Shown: positions 1 to 10,501 of the stretch, piece by piece
How positions within the stretch are numbered: the first letter of the stretch is position 1
Layout: each line of letters starts with the position of its first letter
NCBI GenBank assembly: GCA_021731425.1
Contig: JAKFXJ010000226.1
Span: forward strand, 1 to 23,916
DNA from: Limnohabitans sp.
GTDB taxonomy: Bacteria; Pseudomonadota; Gammaproteobacteria; Burkholderiales; Burkholderiaceae_C
Direction of reading: 5' to 3'
Length of the DNA stretch: 23,916 nt
Program-made: the position numbers and the translations under genes
Notes under the pieces: generated by a model
What the model was told of the DNA's origin: nothing
Seen by the model: the letters and a program-made list of their open reading frames with translations, nothing else
The model's database searches: none

Positions 1-311
1 GCCAAGTCATCGGCACCGTTGCTGATGTCGAAGTTGATGGGGCGGTGTTTGTCCGAGCGGCCATAGCCCTCGTTGTCCATGCACCAGGTGTCAAAGCCAC
101 GTTCAGCAAACCAGTCCATCACCGATGAATGTGGCCTGCCGGGGACGTGCAAATCAAAAGTGGGTTGTGATGCCATCGAGGAGCCATGGACAAACAAAAT
201 GGTGCCCGCAGGTGGAACATCAGGAGATGCGGGTTTGTGCCATAAAAAGAGACGGATATCTCCTTTGTGGGTCCAGTGCTCTTGGCCCCCAGACCATTGA
301 ACGTTTGTCAT
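1..311 (-). CDS. alpha/beta hydrolase, N-terminal part (runs off window)
   Basis: This is the first ~103 codons of an alpha/beta-hydrolase-fold enzyme; the C-terminal part lies left of base 1. The ATG at 311-309 follows a clear AGGAG ribosome binding site. Visible fold landmarks are the strand plus oxyanion motif LFVHGSS, then VMDWFAERGFDTWCMDNEGYGRSD, split here as VMDWFAERG and MDNEGYGRSD, typical of strands beta3-beta5. The nucleophile elbow and the catalytic Asp and His are outside the window. It is clearly paralogous to the next minus-strand gene (489-1382): both share the segments VMD(W/Y)FAERG and EGYGRS at the same spacing. It probably belongs to the same catabolic transcription unit. 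The substrate cannot be inferred. Confidence 0.85.
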   Translation of the reverse strand, partial: MTNVQWSGGQEHWTHKGDIRLFLWHKPASPDVPPAGTILFVHGSSMASQPTFDLHVPGRPHSSVMDWFAERGFDTWCMDNEGYGRSDKHRPINFDISNGADDL

Positions 312-488
312 CTTGCTTGTCTCCTGTATGGAATTCGAACCCTCTGATCGGGTCTCTTGATGGACCTCTTTTGGCGCTTTGGTGTGCGCTTGATCAGATG
401 ATTTTTAGGGGTTTTTGCAAACCCTGCAGTACACAACTGCACAGCAGGGTGAATCGGGCGTCTGTGTGCTGGTTTGTTTAAAACCCGA

Positions 489-1382
489 TCACATGGGTGC
501 TTTGAGGAAGTTTTCCAAAGCAAAGTGGAATTTGTTGCGCACCACCCCCATCATGGGGTTGTGCGCAATGCCCGACAGCACCACAAATTGTTTGTCTTTG
601 GTGGGCAAGCGTGTGAAGAAATCCAACAAATCGGGTTCTGCGGCAATGCCATCGAACTCGCCTCGGATCACCAAAGTGGGGCAGAGAATCGCTTCGGGTC
701 TGGCCAAAGGCAAGTTGGCGCACATGTCCACATAGGTGCCGGTGGGCACTTCGCTGACCAAGGGCAACTCGGCTGCGGCAATGGCCTTGGGCACGCTGTC
801 TTCGCTGGAGCCGGGCTTGTCGCGGTTGAACATGCCTTCATAAAAGGCCAAGTCCACCTTGCGGCGGGGGCTGGTGCTGTACTCAGGCAGTTTTTTGCGG
901 CGCTGTTCCAGTGTGGGTGAGCCTTCGCCAGTGTAGACCAGCGCCGACAAGCCCAGGCGTGACACGGTTTGGGGGTGCGCTTCGGTGTAGAGGCATGCAC
1001 GCAGTGCGCCCGATGACGAGCCAAAAATGTTGATTTTTTCTACGCCAGTTTCTTGCAAGATGAATGGCACGACCGATGCCAAATCTTTGGCACCTGTGCG
1101 CACGTCGCTGTTGCCTCTGCCCGACCAGTTGGAGCGGCCGTAGCCTTCGTGGTCCACAGTCCAAACGTCGTAGCCGCGCTCGGCAAAGTAATCCATCACC
1201 GAATAGTCTTGGCCACCGGGCACTTGCAGATCGTAGGTGTTGCGGCCCGACACGGTCGAGCCGTGGACGAGAAGCAAAACTGGTTGAGCGGTTTCGCCTG
1301 CCGCTGGGGCTGTGGCGCGTTTGCGGTAAACATACAGGCGAACGTCTTCGCGGTTGACAAAATACTCATGGCTCCAAATCAC
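489..1382 (-). CDS. alpha/beta hydrolase (tandem paralogue)
   Basis: A complete alpha/beta-hydrolase of 297 residues. I chose the GTG at 1382-1380 because AAAGGA sits 6 bases before it and because the resulting N-terminus aligns with the neighbouring paralogue. An ATG 27 codons upstream would add a Pro/Cys-rich segment with no counterpart there. Catalytic features: oxyanion motif LLVHGS (residues 37-42), nucleophile elbow GSSSG with Ser123 as the likely nucleophile, a probable acid in RGEFDG, and a probable catalytic His in SGIAHNP near the C-terminus. The family covers esterases, C-C hydrolases and lactonases. Next to a fumarylacetoacetate-hydrolase-family gene and a Bug binding protein, a role in breaking down a carboxylic or aromatic acid is plausible but is inference. 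Confidence 0.88.
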   Translation of the reverse strand: MIWSHEYFVNREDVRLYVYRKRATAPAAGETAQPVLLLVHGSTVSGRNTYDLQVPGGQDYSVMDYFAERGYDVWTVDHEGYGRSNWSGRGNSDVRTGAKDLASVVPFILQETGVEKINIFGSSSGALRACLYTEAHPQTVSRLGLSALVYTGEGSPTLEQRRKKLPEYSTSPRRKVDLAFYEGMFNRDKPGSSEDSVPKAIAAAELPLVSEVPTGTYVDMCANLPLARPEAILCPTLVIRGEFDGIAAEPDLLDFFTRLPTKDKQFVVLSGIAHNPMMGVVRNKFHFALENFLKAPM

Positions 1383-1476
1383 GGGTTTTCCTTTTGAAAG
1401 ATGTTTTGAAAATGGCTGTGGATCGCAGTTGCACTTAAGCGGTGAAGGCTGGGGATCCCCCAAGCCATTCAGCCGC

Positions 1477-2451
1477 TCAATCGACCTTGCCGATGCGGAT
1501 GACCAAGGCGCTCATTTCTTTGGCGTCAGCCTGAACAAAGCGCTCGAACTCGGGCGCATCCTGGTACATGAACGAGGTGCCCGAGGCCGTCAAAGCGGCG
1601 ACCGCACGGGCGTCTTGCGCCGCAAACTTGGCAGCTTGGCGCAAGCTGTCGACCACGGCTGACGGTGTGTCGGCGGGCACAAACATGCCCGACCATTGCG
1701 AGTACTGGATGGGCACACCCAGCTCTTTGAAGCTGGGCACAGTGGGCATGCTGGCCAGGCGTCCATCACCCCAGTGCGCCAGGGCACGCAAGCGGCCCGA
1801 AGCGATGTGTTGCTTCACGCTGGCAGGGCCGGTGGACAAGGCTTCGATTTGGCCACCCAGCAAAGACAAGACGGCTGGGCCCGCACCGGTGTAGGGCACA
1901 TGCAGCATGAAGGTCGAGGTGGCGGCCTTGAGCTGCTCCATAGGCACATGCATGGTGCCGTAGTTGCCAGAAGAGCCAAAGCTGATGCGACCTGGGTTGG
2001 TCTTGGCATAAGCGATGAATTCGGCGTAGGTTTTCCAAGGGCTGTCGGCCCGTACCACCAGCACCGTGGGATCCGCTGTGAATCGGGCGATGGGTTTGAG
2101 TTGGTGGGTTTCGTACAGGGGGGCACGCTTGAGGATTTTGTCGGCCTCGGGCAAGACCACCAAAGAGGACAAGGACATCAGCACCGTGTAACCATCCCCT
2201 TTGGATTTGGCCACTTGTGCCATGCCGATGCCGCCCCCTGCACCGCCCTTGTTCTCCACCACGATGCTTTGTTTGAGGTGGCGTGACATGGCTTCGGCCA
2301 CGGGACGCCCGACGGTGTCGGCCACGCCACCGGGTGGAAATGGCACCACCATGGTGATGGGCTTGGTGGGGTAGTTTTGCGCCAAAACGCTCACGCCTGT
2401 GCAGGCCAAAGCGGCGCACAAGGTGATGTGTATCCACGAACGACGGGTCAT
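1477..2451 (-). CDS. Bug/TctC-family tripartite tricarboxylate transporter substrate-binding protein
   Basis: A periplasmic solute-binding protein of 324 residues. The start at 2451 has a textbook AAGGAG ribosome binding site. The N-terminus is a Sec signal peptide: RR near the start, a hydrophobic stretch, and probable cleavage after VLAQ-type residues. The mature protein begins with the family hallmark YPTKPITMVVPFPPGG, followed by VVENKGGAGGGIG, GSSGNYGTMH and HVPYTGAGPAV. Bug proteins bind carboxylated ligands and deliver them to the TctA/TctB membrane subunits. No tctA or tctB is present here, so this is an orphan binding protein, as is common in Burkholderiales. It lies between the FAH-family gene and the hydrolases on the same strand and probably shares their transcript and substrate. 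Confidence 0.93.
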   Translation of the reverse strand: MTRRSWIHITLCAALACTGVSVLAQNYPTKPITMVVPFPPGGVADTVGRPVAEAMSRHLKQSIVVENKGGAGGGIGMAQVAKSKGDGYTVLMSLSSLVVLPEADKILKRAPLYETHQLKPIARFTADPTVLVVRADSPWKTYAEFIAYAKTNPGRISFGSSGNYGTMHVPMEQLKAATSTFMLHVPYTGAGPAVLSLLGGQIEALSTGPASVKQHIASGRLRALAHWGDGRLASMPTVPSFKELGVPIQYSQWSGMFVPADTPSAVVDSLRQAAKFAAQDARAVAALTASGTSFMYQDAPEFERFVQADAKEMSALVIRIGKVD

Positions 2452-2512
2452 GATTTGTCTCCTTTTGTGGGGCAGGCCAAGGCCCGGCCTGGCCTGGCCT
2501 GCTGGGGGTGGT

Positions 2513-3385
2513 TCAAACGAAACGGTTTTCGATCTGGCCCACGCCATCGATCTCGACGCGGATCACATCGCCTTTGGCGATGTAGCGCGGGGGGTTCAGT
2601 CCCATGCCCACCCCGGCTGGCGTGCCCGTGGCGATGATGTCGCCGGGGTAGAGCGTGATGCCGCGCGAGATGGTTTCGATCAGGGTGGGGATGTCAAAAA
2701 TCATGTTCTCGGTGGGGCCGTCTTGGCGCAACTCGCCGTTGACCCAGCAGCGCACCCGGGTGTTGCGTCCGTCGATTTCGTCGGCGGTCACGATCCACGG
2801 GCCCATGGGGCAGAAGGTGTCAAAGGACTTGCCCATGTCCCATTGCTGGTGGCGCATTTGCACATCGCGGGCGGTCACATCGTTGACCACGGTGTAGCCG
2901 AAGACATGCTTCATGGCATCGGCTTGGCTGATGTTTTTGCCGCCTTGGCCAATGATCACGGCCAACTCGGCCTCGTAGTCGATCTGCTCGGACACGGCGG
3001 CACCCGGCAGATGCACGTCGTCGGTCGGGCCGACCACACACTCGGGCACTTTGGTGAACACGATGGGCCAAGCTTTGGTGTCGGTGTTGCTGTCCTTGAA
3101 GACCGAGGCCTGCAGCTCTTTGGCGTGTGCATGGTAGTTGCGGCCCACGCACCAGACGTTGCGGCGCGGCACAGGCAGGGGGGATTCGAGCTTGACCGAG
3201 GACACGGCCAGCGCAGCGCCCGCCAAGGCCGGCAGGGGCTGCCCGGCAACCAGGGCTTCAATGATGGGCTGTGCACCGCGAAGGGCTTGTGTTTCGCTCA
3301 GGGCAAAAGGCGTGACATGTTGGCCGTCGGCCGACACTTGGCCGACCTGGCGTTTTCCGTTGTGAACAAATGTGGCGATGCGCAA
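2513..3385 (-). CDS. fumarylacetoacetate hydrolase (FAH) family protein
   Basis: A cytoplasmic enzyme of about 290 residues in the FAH superfamily, whose members are metal-dependent hydrolases, decarboxylases or isomerases of diketo or hydroxy acids. The motifs occur in family order: CVGRNYHAHAKEL, the metal-ligand region IDYEAELAVIIG, NDVTARDVQ, and GDIIATGTPAGVGMG near the C-terminus. I prefer the TTG at 3385-3383, with GGAG 7 bases upstream, giving the usual short N-terminus (M)RIATFVHNG. An ATG at 3424 would add 13 residues. It is the first gene of the minus-strand catabolic set, transcribed away from the GntR regulator. Likely homologous functions are 5-carboxymethyl-2-hydroxymuconate isomerase or acylpyruvate hydrolase; the exact reaction is not decidable. 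Confidence 0.92.
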   Translation of the reverse strand: MRIATFVHNGKRQVGQVSADGQHVTPFALSETQALRGAQPIIEALVAGQPLPALAGAALAVSSVKLESPLPVPRRNVWCVGRNYHAHAKELQASVFKDSNTDTKAWPIVFTKVPECVVGPTDDVHLPGAAVSEQIDYEAELAVIIGQGGKNISQADAMKHVFGYTVVNDVTARDVQMRHQQWDMGKSFDTFCPMGPWIVTADEIDGRNTRVRCWVNGELRQDGPTENMIFDIPTLIETISRGITLYPGDIIATGTPAGVGMGLNPPRYIAKGDVIRVEIDGVGQIENRFV

Positions 3386-3434
3386 AATTCTTCTCCAGAT
3401 GCGGGTGACCGACTTCAAAGCCAAGTCAGGTAAA

Positions 3435-3453
3435 TTGGTTGAAATTCAACCAA
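3435..3453. promoter_or_regulatory. perfect palindrome, candidate GntR-family operator
   Basis: TTGGTTGAA, a central A, then TTCAACCAA form a perfect 9+1+9 inverted repeat in the divergent region between the FAH-family gene and the GntR regulator. It lies about 50 bases upstream of the FAH start, where an operator overlapping that promoter would sit. Outer half-sites of the TTGGT/ACCAA type suit FCD-type GntR regulators, which bind short palindromes. The match to this specific regulator is inference. Confidence 0.6.
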
Positions 3454-3570
3454 TGCAAACCATCATAAGGCGCATGAGCGCCTGGTCAAGACACGAACCG
3501 GACACTTTCCATGAGGGTTTTTACGGGGTAATACTGCCCTTGTGTTTACTCTTTCAGCCGAGGTGTGAAA

Positions 3571-3585
3571 TTGGTATGATTTGGT
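3571..3585 (+). promoter_or_regulatory. TTGGT direct repeat overlapping a possible -10 box of the GntR gene
   Basis: TTGGT occurs at 3571 and again at 3581, one helical turn apart, repeating the half-site of the palindrome at 3435-3453. Between them lies TATGAT (3575-3580), a reasonable -10 hexamer about 28 bases before the regulator's GTG start. The -35 match (TTTCAG, 3552-3557) is poor. The layout would allow the regulator to repress its own promoter. Confidence 0.35.
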
Positions 3586-3607
3586 TTTTTAGCCCTCAAC
3601 CATCACC

Positions 3608-4294
3608 GTGGACTCCTCATACCTTTTTCGCGCCACCTTGCTGGACCAGTTGCACAGCGGCCAGTGGCAGGCCGGCGATCGCCTGCCCACCGAACGCGAG
3701 TTTGGTGAGCAATACCAGATCAGCCGCAGCACCGTGCGCAAGGTGCTGGCCGAGATGAAGGCTCAAGGTTGGATTGCCCAGACGGTGGGCAGCGGCACGT
3801 ATGTCACCGACAAGGCCTTGGTCGCCGTCGGTCACAACAAGGCGAGCACAGGCAGTTCGCCCGATGCGGGCTGGCACACCAGCCCCGCAGAACTCATGGA
3901 AGCACGCATGGCCCTGGAGCCCGCCATCATCGAGATGGTGATTGGCAACGCCACAACGGCCGATTTTGAGCAGATGGCGCACTGCTGCACACGCGCTGAA
4001 GCGGCGACCAGTGTGGAAGAGTTTGAAGTGTGGGATGGCATGTTCCACGAGGTCATTGCCCGTGCCGCACACAATGGTTTTGTGGGCCGCTTGTTCAAAC
4101 TCATGAATCAGGCCCGTGCCCAAGGCGAGTGGGGCATGCTGAAAAAACGCAGCCTCACGCCGGAGCGGCGTTTGGCTTACCAGTCAGAACACCGTGCTTT
4201 GCTGCAGGCCATCACGGCGCGTGACCCGGTGCAAGCCAAGGCCTTGGCCGTTGAACACCTGGTTCATGTGCGGCGCAATTTGCTGAACTATTGA
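3608..4294 (+). CDS. GntR-family transcriptional regulator, FadR-type with FCD domain
   Basis: A 228-residue DNA-binding regulator. Residues ~5-65 form a winged helix with the GntR signature: GDRLPTEREFGEQYQISRSTVRKVLAEM and a wing ending GSGTYVT (given here as consecutive short motifs RLPTEREF, ISRSTVRKVL, GSGTYVT). The C-terminal ~130 residues look like an all-helical FCD ligand-binding domain: LMEARMALEPAI, WDGMFHEVIARAAHN (metal/ligand His region) and SEHRALLQAI plus the terminal AVEHLVHVRRNLL. The GTG at 3608 is the only plausible start, since an in-frame TAG lies 18 bases upstream; no good ribosome binding site is seen. It is divergent from the FAH/Bug/hydrolase cluster and is therefore its likely repressor, probably released by an organic acid substrate (inference). 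Confidence 0.93.
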   Translation: MDSSYLFRATLLDQLHSGQWQAGDRLPTEREFGEQYQISRSTVRKVLAEMKAQGWIAQTVGSGTYVTDKALVAVGHNKASTGSSPDAGWHTSPAELMEARMALEPAIIEMVIGNATTADFEQMAHCCTRAEAATSVEEFEVWDGMFHEVIARAAHNGFVGRLFKLMNQARAQGEWGMLKKRSLTPERRLAYQSEHRALLQAITARDPVQAKALAVEHLVHVRRNLLNY

Positions 4295-4299
4295 AGCAG

Positions 4300-4315
4300 G
4301 GGCAGCTGGCTGCCC
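4300..4315. terminator. hairpin between convergent genes
   Basis: GGGCAG, loop CTGG, CTGCCC lies in the 28-base gap between the convergent GntR and GST genes. The stem is only 6 bp and no T-run follows on either strand, so intrinsic termination is doubtful. Confidence 0.25.
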
Positions 4316-4322
4316 AGTGTCA

Positions 4323-4937
4323 TCAATTGGGGGCGGTGTCGATGAAGCTCGGGCGCTGCGCCAATTTGTCGTGCAGTTTGTGCAGATTGGGGTAAGGCGT
4401 GCGCCAGTCGATCTGAGGGAATCGGAAGTCCAGATAGGCCAAGGCACAGCCCACGGCGATGTCGGACAGGCTCAGGTGGACACCCGAGCAAAAGGCTTTG
4501 TCGCCCAAACCGGAGCCCATGGCCCTGAGGGCGTGCTGGATCTTGTCGAGTTGGCGATCGATCCACGCCTGGCTGCGTTGGCTGTCTTCGCGGCCCGTCC
4601 AAACGGCTTCCATGCGGGCCAACAAGGCCGCGTCTTGCAGGCCATCGGCCAAGGCTTCCCAGGTTTTGACCTCGGCGCGTTCACGTCCGGCTGTGGGAAT
4701 GAGCTTGCCAACGGGAGACAAGGTGTCCAGGTACTCCACGATCACACGCGAATCAAACACGGCTTCGCCACCTTCCATCACCAGGCAAGGCACCTTGCCC
4801 AAAGGGTTGGACACATGGATTTGGGTCTGTACCGACCACACGTCTTCGGTGATGAATTGGTAGTCCAGCTTTTTCTCGGCCATGACAACACGCACCTTGC
4901 GAACGTAGGGACTGGTGACAGAGCCGATGAGTTTCAT
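4323..4937 (-). CDS. glutathione S-transferase family protein (YibF-like)
   Basis: A soluble protein of 204 residues with the two-domain GST architecture. The N-terminal thioredoxin fold (residues 1-80) has the start MKLIGSVTSPYVRKV, where the Ser/Pro pair sits at the usual glutathione-activating position. It also has GKVPCLV with the cis-proline, and FDSRVIVEYLD, where Asp-Ser replaces the common Glu-Ser glutathione contact. The C-terminal helical domain carries LSLSDIAVGCALAYLDFR, including the N-capping S/T-x-x-D motif. Length and motifs resemble E. coli YibF. Such proteins conjugate or reduce with glutathione, but the physiological substrate is unknown. It is divergent from purB and convergent with the GntR regulator, so is probably its own transcription unit. 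Confidence 0.9.
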   Translation of the reverse strand: MKLIGSVTSPYVRKVRVVMAEKKLDYQFITEDVWSVQTQIHVSNPLGKVPCLVMEGGEAVFDSRVIVEYLDTLSPVGKLIPTAGRERAEVKTWEALADGLQDAALLARMEAVWTGREDSQRSQAWIDRQLDKIQHALRAMGSGLGDKAFCSGVHLSLSDIAVGCALAYLDFRFPQIDWRTPYPNLHKLHDKLAQRPSFIDTAPN

Positions 4938-5069
4938 AAATTAAAAGAAGCAACAAATAAATGGATATCGGATTCTAGGTGAAGCCGAGGATTGTTTTTG
5001 GTGTCTTTCGCATGACTTCGTACTCGTTCTGAACCTGTTGCGATCGTGCGGCGGACACATTCGAACTGA

Positions 5070-6506
<1,437 letters not shown>

Positions 6507-6513
6507 GGTTCAC

Positions 6514-7074
6514 ATGGCCCTCAAATCCACCATCTACAAAGCCAACTTGTCGATCGCTGACATCGATCACAGTTATTACGAAGACCACCAGCTCACGCTG
6601 GCGCGTCACCCCAGCGAAACCGATGAGCGCATGATGATCCGCTTGCTGGCGTTAGCCATCAATGCCTACAAGCTGCAAGCCGTGTGCAAGGGCGACGGCA
6701 AACTGGCTTTTGGCGCGGGTCTGTCGGACCCAGACGATCCGGATTGCAGTTTGCGCGACTTCACAGGCCAGACCCGCATGTGGATCGAGGTCGGCCAGCC
6801 CGAAGACAAGCCGATCATGAAAGCCTGCCAAAAGGCCGACGAGGTGCTGCTGTATTGCTTCAACCACGCGGCCGAAGTCTGGTGGAAAGGCATCGAAACC
6901 AAACTGACACGCCTGGACAAGCTGCAGGTCTGGCGTGTGCCCACCGAAGGCTCGCAAGAGTTGGCCAAACTCGCCGAGCGCAGCATGCAGCTGCAAGCCA
7001 CGGTGCAAGAAGGCAGCGTGACCTTCAGCAGCGACCGGGGCAGCGTGCACATTGAGCTGAGCCGCTGGAAGTGA
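6514..7074 (+). CDS. yaeQ: YaeQ family protein
   Basis: A 186-residue member of the YaeQ family, conserved in proteobacteria and predicted to adopt a PD-(D/E)XK nuclease-like fold. E. coli YaeQ was first linked to suppression of an rfaH defect, but its molecular function is unclear. Characteristic segments are the start MALKSTIYKANLSIADID, then ETDERMMIRLLALAINAY, DFTGQTRMWIEVGQPEDKPI (acidic residues of the putative nuclease core) and the end GSVHIELSRWK. The ATG at 6514 has AAGG, made by the purB stop codon and the next bases, 6 bases upstream; this implies translation coupled to purB. Two hairpins follow the stop codon. Confidence 0.93.
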   Translation: MALKSTIYKANLSIADIDHSYYEDHQLTLARHPSETDERMMIRLLALAINAYKLQAVCKGDGKLAFGAGLSDPDDPDCSLRDFTGQTRMWIEVGQPEDKPIMKACQKADEVLLYCFNHAAEVWWKGIETKLTRLDKLQVWRVPTEGSQELAKLAERSMQLQATVQEGSVTFSSDRGSVHIELSRWK

Positions 7075-7081
7075 ACAACAC

Positions 7082-7103
7082 TTGGCCCCGCTGAGGGGGC
7101 CAA
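7082..7103. terminator. hairpin after yaeQ
   Basis: TTGGCCCC, a 6-base loop (GCTGAG), GGGGCCAA: a perfect 8-bp GC-rich stem starting 7 bases after the yaeQ stop. It has no T-run on the plus strand. It sits in the gap between convergent yaeQ and argC and may act as a bidirectional terminator or mRNA 3' end stabiliser. Confidence 0.45.
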
Positions 7104-7108
7104 ATCAA

Positions 7109-7129
7109 CCATGACCTTTGTGGTCATGG
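7109..7129. terminator. second hairpin between yaeQ and argC
   Basis: CCATGACC, loop TTTGT, GGTCATGG: a perfect 8-bp stem 16 bases beyond the argC stop on the minus strand. It has no adjacent T-run. It is paired in tandem with the hairpin at 7082-7103 in a convergent intergenic region. Confidence 0.35.
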
Positions 7130-7145
7130 ACAAAGCGCAAGCGGT

Positions 7146-8069
7146 TTACAAGCCCAACATCAACTCGATGTTTTGCACCGCCGCGCCGCTGGCACCCTTG
7201 CCCAGGTTGTCCAGACGGGCGATGACCACCGCGTGGCGTGCTTCTTCATTGGCAAAGACACGCAATTCCAGCTTGTTGGTGTCGTTCAGTGCTGTGGCGT
7301 TGAGTTTGGCATCAGCAGTGGCGCTCTCCACGCTGACCCAGCCTCCTGCGGCCTGGCTTGCCGCATAGTGCGCTGCCAATGCCGCATGCACATCCGCACC
7401 GGTGGGTTTGCCGGGCAAGGTGTCGAGATGCATGGGCAGTTGCACCAGCATGCCTTGGCGGAAATTGCCCACGGCGGGCACAAACAGGGGCCTGCAGGTC
7501 AAGCCGGTGTAGCGCATGATTTCGGGGATGTGTTTGTGCTTCAGGGTCAGGGCGTAAGCCTCGAACAGAGGGGCACGACCGGCTTCGTAGTCTTCGATCA
7601 TGGTCCGGCCACCGCCGGAATAACCGCTCACCGAGGGCAGGCAAACCGGAAAGTCGCGTGGCAACAGTCCGGCGTCGATCAAGGGGCGCAAGATGGCAAT
7701 CGCACCCGTCGCGTAGCAGCCAGGGTTGGCCACACGCTGGGCTTGGCGCACAGCGGCCAGCTGGTCGGCGGCCAGCTCGGGAAAACCAAACACCCAGTCC
7801 GGATGGCAGCGGTGCGCGGTCGACGCATCCACAATGCGCGGTTTGCGCCCACTCAGGCTGTCGATCATGGCCACCGACTCGATGGCAGCATCGTCGTGCA
7901 GGCACAACACCACCAAATCGGCCTCAGCCATCAACTCGCGTTTGGCTTCGGGGTCTTTGCGGCGGGCCGGGTCGATGCTGAGCACCTCGACTTGGGGCAT
8001 CCTTGCCAGGCGCTCGCGAATTTGCAAACCAGTGGTGCCGGCTTCGCCATCGATGAATATTTTGGCCAT
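7146..8069 (-). CDS. argC: N-acetyl-gamma-glutamyl-phosphate reductase, type 2
   Basis: ArgC, 307 residues, reduces N-acetylglutamyl-5-phosphate to the semialdehyde with NADPH, the third step of arginine synthesis. The N-terminal Rossmann motif is [18 protein letters not shown]. The active-site motif NPGCYATG places the catalytic cysteine at residue 118. [10 protein letters not shown] and the KHKHIPEI region contain the usual substrate contacts and the catalytic His. The length of about 310 and the lack of an ~30-residue insertion identify the shorter type 2 form rather than the ~340-residue type 1. The ATG at 8069 gives [11 protein letters not shown], the canonical start; only a weak ribosome binding site is visible. 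It stands alone on the minus strand, divergent from sucCD, with no other arg genes nearby. Confidence 0.96.
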   Translation of the reverse strand: MAKIFIDGEAGTTGLQIRERLARMPQVEVLSIDPARRKDPEAKRELMAEADLVVLCLHDDAAIESVAMIDSLSGRKPRIVDASTAHRCHPDWVFGFPELAADQLAAVRQAQRVANPGCYATGAIAILRPLIDAGLLPRDFPVCLPSVSGYSGGGRTMIEDYEAGRAPLFEAYALTLKHKHIPEIMRYTGLTCRPLFVPAVGNFRQGMLVQLPMHLDTLPGKPTGADVHAALAAHYAASQAAGGWVSVESATADAKLNATALNDTNKLELRVFANEEARHAVVIARLDNLGKGASGAAVQNIELMLGL

Positions 8070-8143
8070 AGGTATTACTTTCTCAGGAATATTCTTGCCT
8101 TACGTCAATTCAATGTAAGACGCAAAGCTCAGGATTGGTGCGT

Positions 8144-8170
8144 TGCAGCATGATACAGTCGCACGCTGCA
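8144..8170 (+). promoter_or_regulatory. possible extended -10 promoter of sucCD inside an inverted repeat
   Basis: TGATACAGT (8151-8159) fits an extended -10 (TG-n-TACAGT). It is enclosed by the arms TGCAGC (8144-8149) and GCTGCA (8165-8170), a 6-bp inverted repeat that could be an operator. No convincing -35 is seen. The remaining 5' leader to the sucC start at 8245 shows nothing I can identify. Confidence 0.3.
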
Positions 8171-8244
8171 GTGTCCAGAGCCTGCTGGCGGGTGAATCAC
8201 CGCGGCAGACCGGTCAAATCAACCACCCTCTGAGAGAAGACCTC

Positions 8245-9405
<1,161 letters not shown>

Positions 9406-9457
9406 TGACTTTGCAGGACGTGCTGAAAGCGCTGTCCGCAACTGATTAGGAACAAAC

Positions 9458-10354
9458 ATGTCCATCTACATCAACAAAGACACCAAAGTCATCACCCAAG
9501 GTATCACCGGCAAAACCGGTCAGTTCCACACTGAAAAGTGCCAGGAATACGCGAACGGCAAGAACTGCTTCGTCGCGGGTGTGAACCCCAAGAAGGCTGG
9601 CGAGTCCATCTTCAACATCCCAATCTATTCCACCGTCAAGGAAGCTGCCACACAAACGGGCGCGACCGTGTCCGTGATCTACGTGCCACCAGCCGGTGCA
9701 GCCGCCGCCATCTGGGAAGCCGTAGAAGCCGACCTGGACTTGGCGATTTGCATCACCGAAGGCATTCCAGTGCGTGACATGCTCGAAGTGCGCAACAAAA
9801 TGAAGGCCAAGGAAGCCAAAGGCGGCAAGCGCACTTTGCTGCTGGGCCCCAACTGCCCTGGTTTGATCACGCCCGACGAAATCAAGATCGGCATCATGCC
9901 CGGTCACATCCACCGCAAAGGCCGCATCGGCGTGGTGTCCCGCTCGGGCACCTTGACCTATGAAGCCGTGGCGATGTTGACCGAAGTGGGCCTGGGCCAG
10001 TCCAGCGCTGTCGGTATTGGTGGCGACCCGATCAACGGTTTGAAGCACATCGACGTGATGAAGGCTTTCAACGACGATCCCGACACCGACGCCGTCATCA
10101 TGATTGGCGAAATCGGCGGTCCAGACGAAGCCGAAGCCGCTCAGTGGTGCAAGGCCAACATGAAGAAGCCCGTTGTCGGCTTCATCGCTGGCGTCACAGC
10201 CCCTCCCGGCAAGCGCATGGGCCATGCGGGTGCCCTGATCTCTGGCGGTGCCGACACGGCCGATGCCAAGCTGGCCATCATGGAAGAGTGCGGCTTCATC
10301 GTCACACGCAACCCGTCCGAATTGGGCAAATTGCTCAAGGCACAGCTGAAGTAA
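9458..10354 (+). CDS. sucD: succinyl-CoA synthetase, alpha subunit
   Basis: SucD, 298 residues, binds CoA and carries the phosphohistidine intermediate. The N-terminal CoA-binding Rossmann domain has [18 protein letters not shown] and the NPKKAG segment. The C-terminal ligase domain has [31 protein letters not shown] and the active-site loop [12 protein letters not shown] with the phosphorylated His at about residue 256. AGGAA lies just before the ATG. It pairs with SucC encoded directly upstream. A strong intrinsic terminator lies 65 bases after the stop and closes the operon. Confidence 0.98.
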   Translation: MSIYINKDTKVITQGITGKTGQFHTEKCQEYANGKNCFVAGVNPKKAGESIFNIPIYSTVKEAATQTGATVSVIYVPPAGAAAAIWEAVEADLDLAICITEGIPVRDMLEVRNKMKAKEAKGGKRTLLLGPNCPGLITPDEIKIGIMPGHIHRKGRIGVVSRSGTLTYEAVAMLTEVGLGQSSAVGIGGDPINGLKHIDVMKAFNDDPDTDAVIMIGEIGGPDEAEAAQWCKANMKKPVVGFIAGVTAPPGKRMGHAGALISGGADTADAKLAIMEECGFIVTRNPSELGKLLKAQLK

Positions 10355-10382
10355 ACAGCGCATTCGCTCAGGTGACAAGACC

Positions 10383-10400
10383 CAGCCCTGACCAGGGCTG
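10383..10400 (+). terminator. hairpin downstream of sucD
   Basis: CAGCCCT, loop GACC, AGGGCTG: a 7-bp GC-rich stem followed by TGGTTT. The tail is weak as a terminator, but it directly precedes the strong one at 10419 and may protect the sucCD mRNA end. Confidence 0.35.
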
Positions 10401-10418
10401 TGGTTTGCCACAATACAT

Positions 10419-10456
10419 AAGCCGGATTTTCCGAGGGAAAATCCGGCTTTGTTTTT
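10419..10456 (+). terminator. strong intrinsic terminator of sucCD
   Basis: AAGCCGGATTTTCC, loop GAG, GGAAAATCCGGCTT: a perfect 14-bp stem followed by TGTTTTT. This is a textbook rho-independent terminator separating sucCD from the TerC-family gene. Confidence 0.9.
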
Positions 10457-10501
10457 GCAAATTGAATAAAAGGGCCCGCATCGGCGGGTGAAAGGACCAC
10501 C

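Noticed and set aside
421..450. Inverted repeat ACCCTGC/GCAGGGT between the two alpha/beta hydrolases as a terminator
   Set aside because: The arms are 7 bp with a 16-base interior and no T-run on the transcribed strand, which is too weak to call. The rest of 312-488 shows nothing beyond the downstream gene's ribosome binding site.
8143..8244. Upstream ATG extending sucC by 34 codons
   Set aside because: The extension is not conserved, and the canonical [10 protein letters not shown] start at 8245 has its own ribosome binding site.
10457..10501. Possible yybP-ykoY manganese riboswitch before the TerC-family gene
   Set aside because: The leader is short and shows only a 5-bp hairpin before the ribosome binding site. 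The conserved riboswitch loops are absent.
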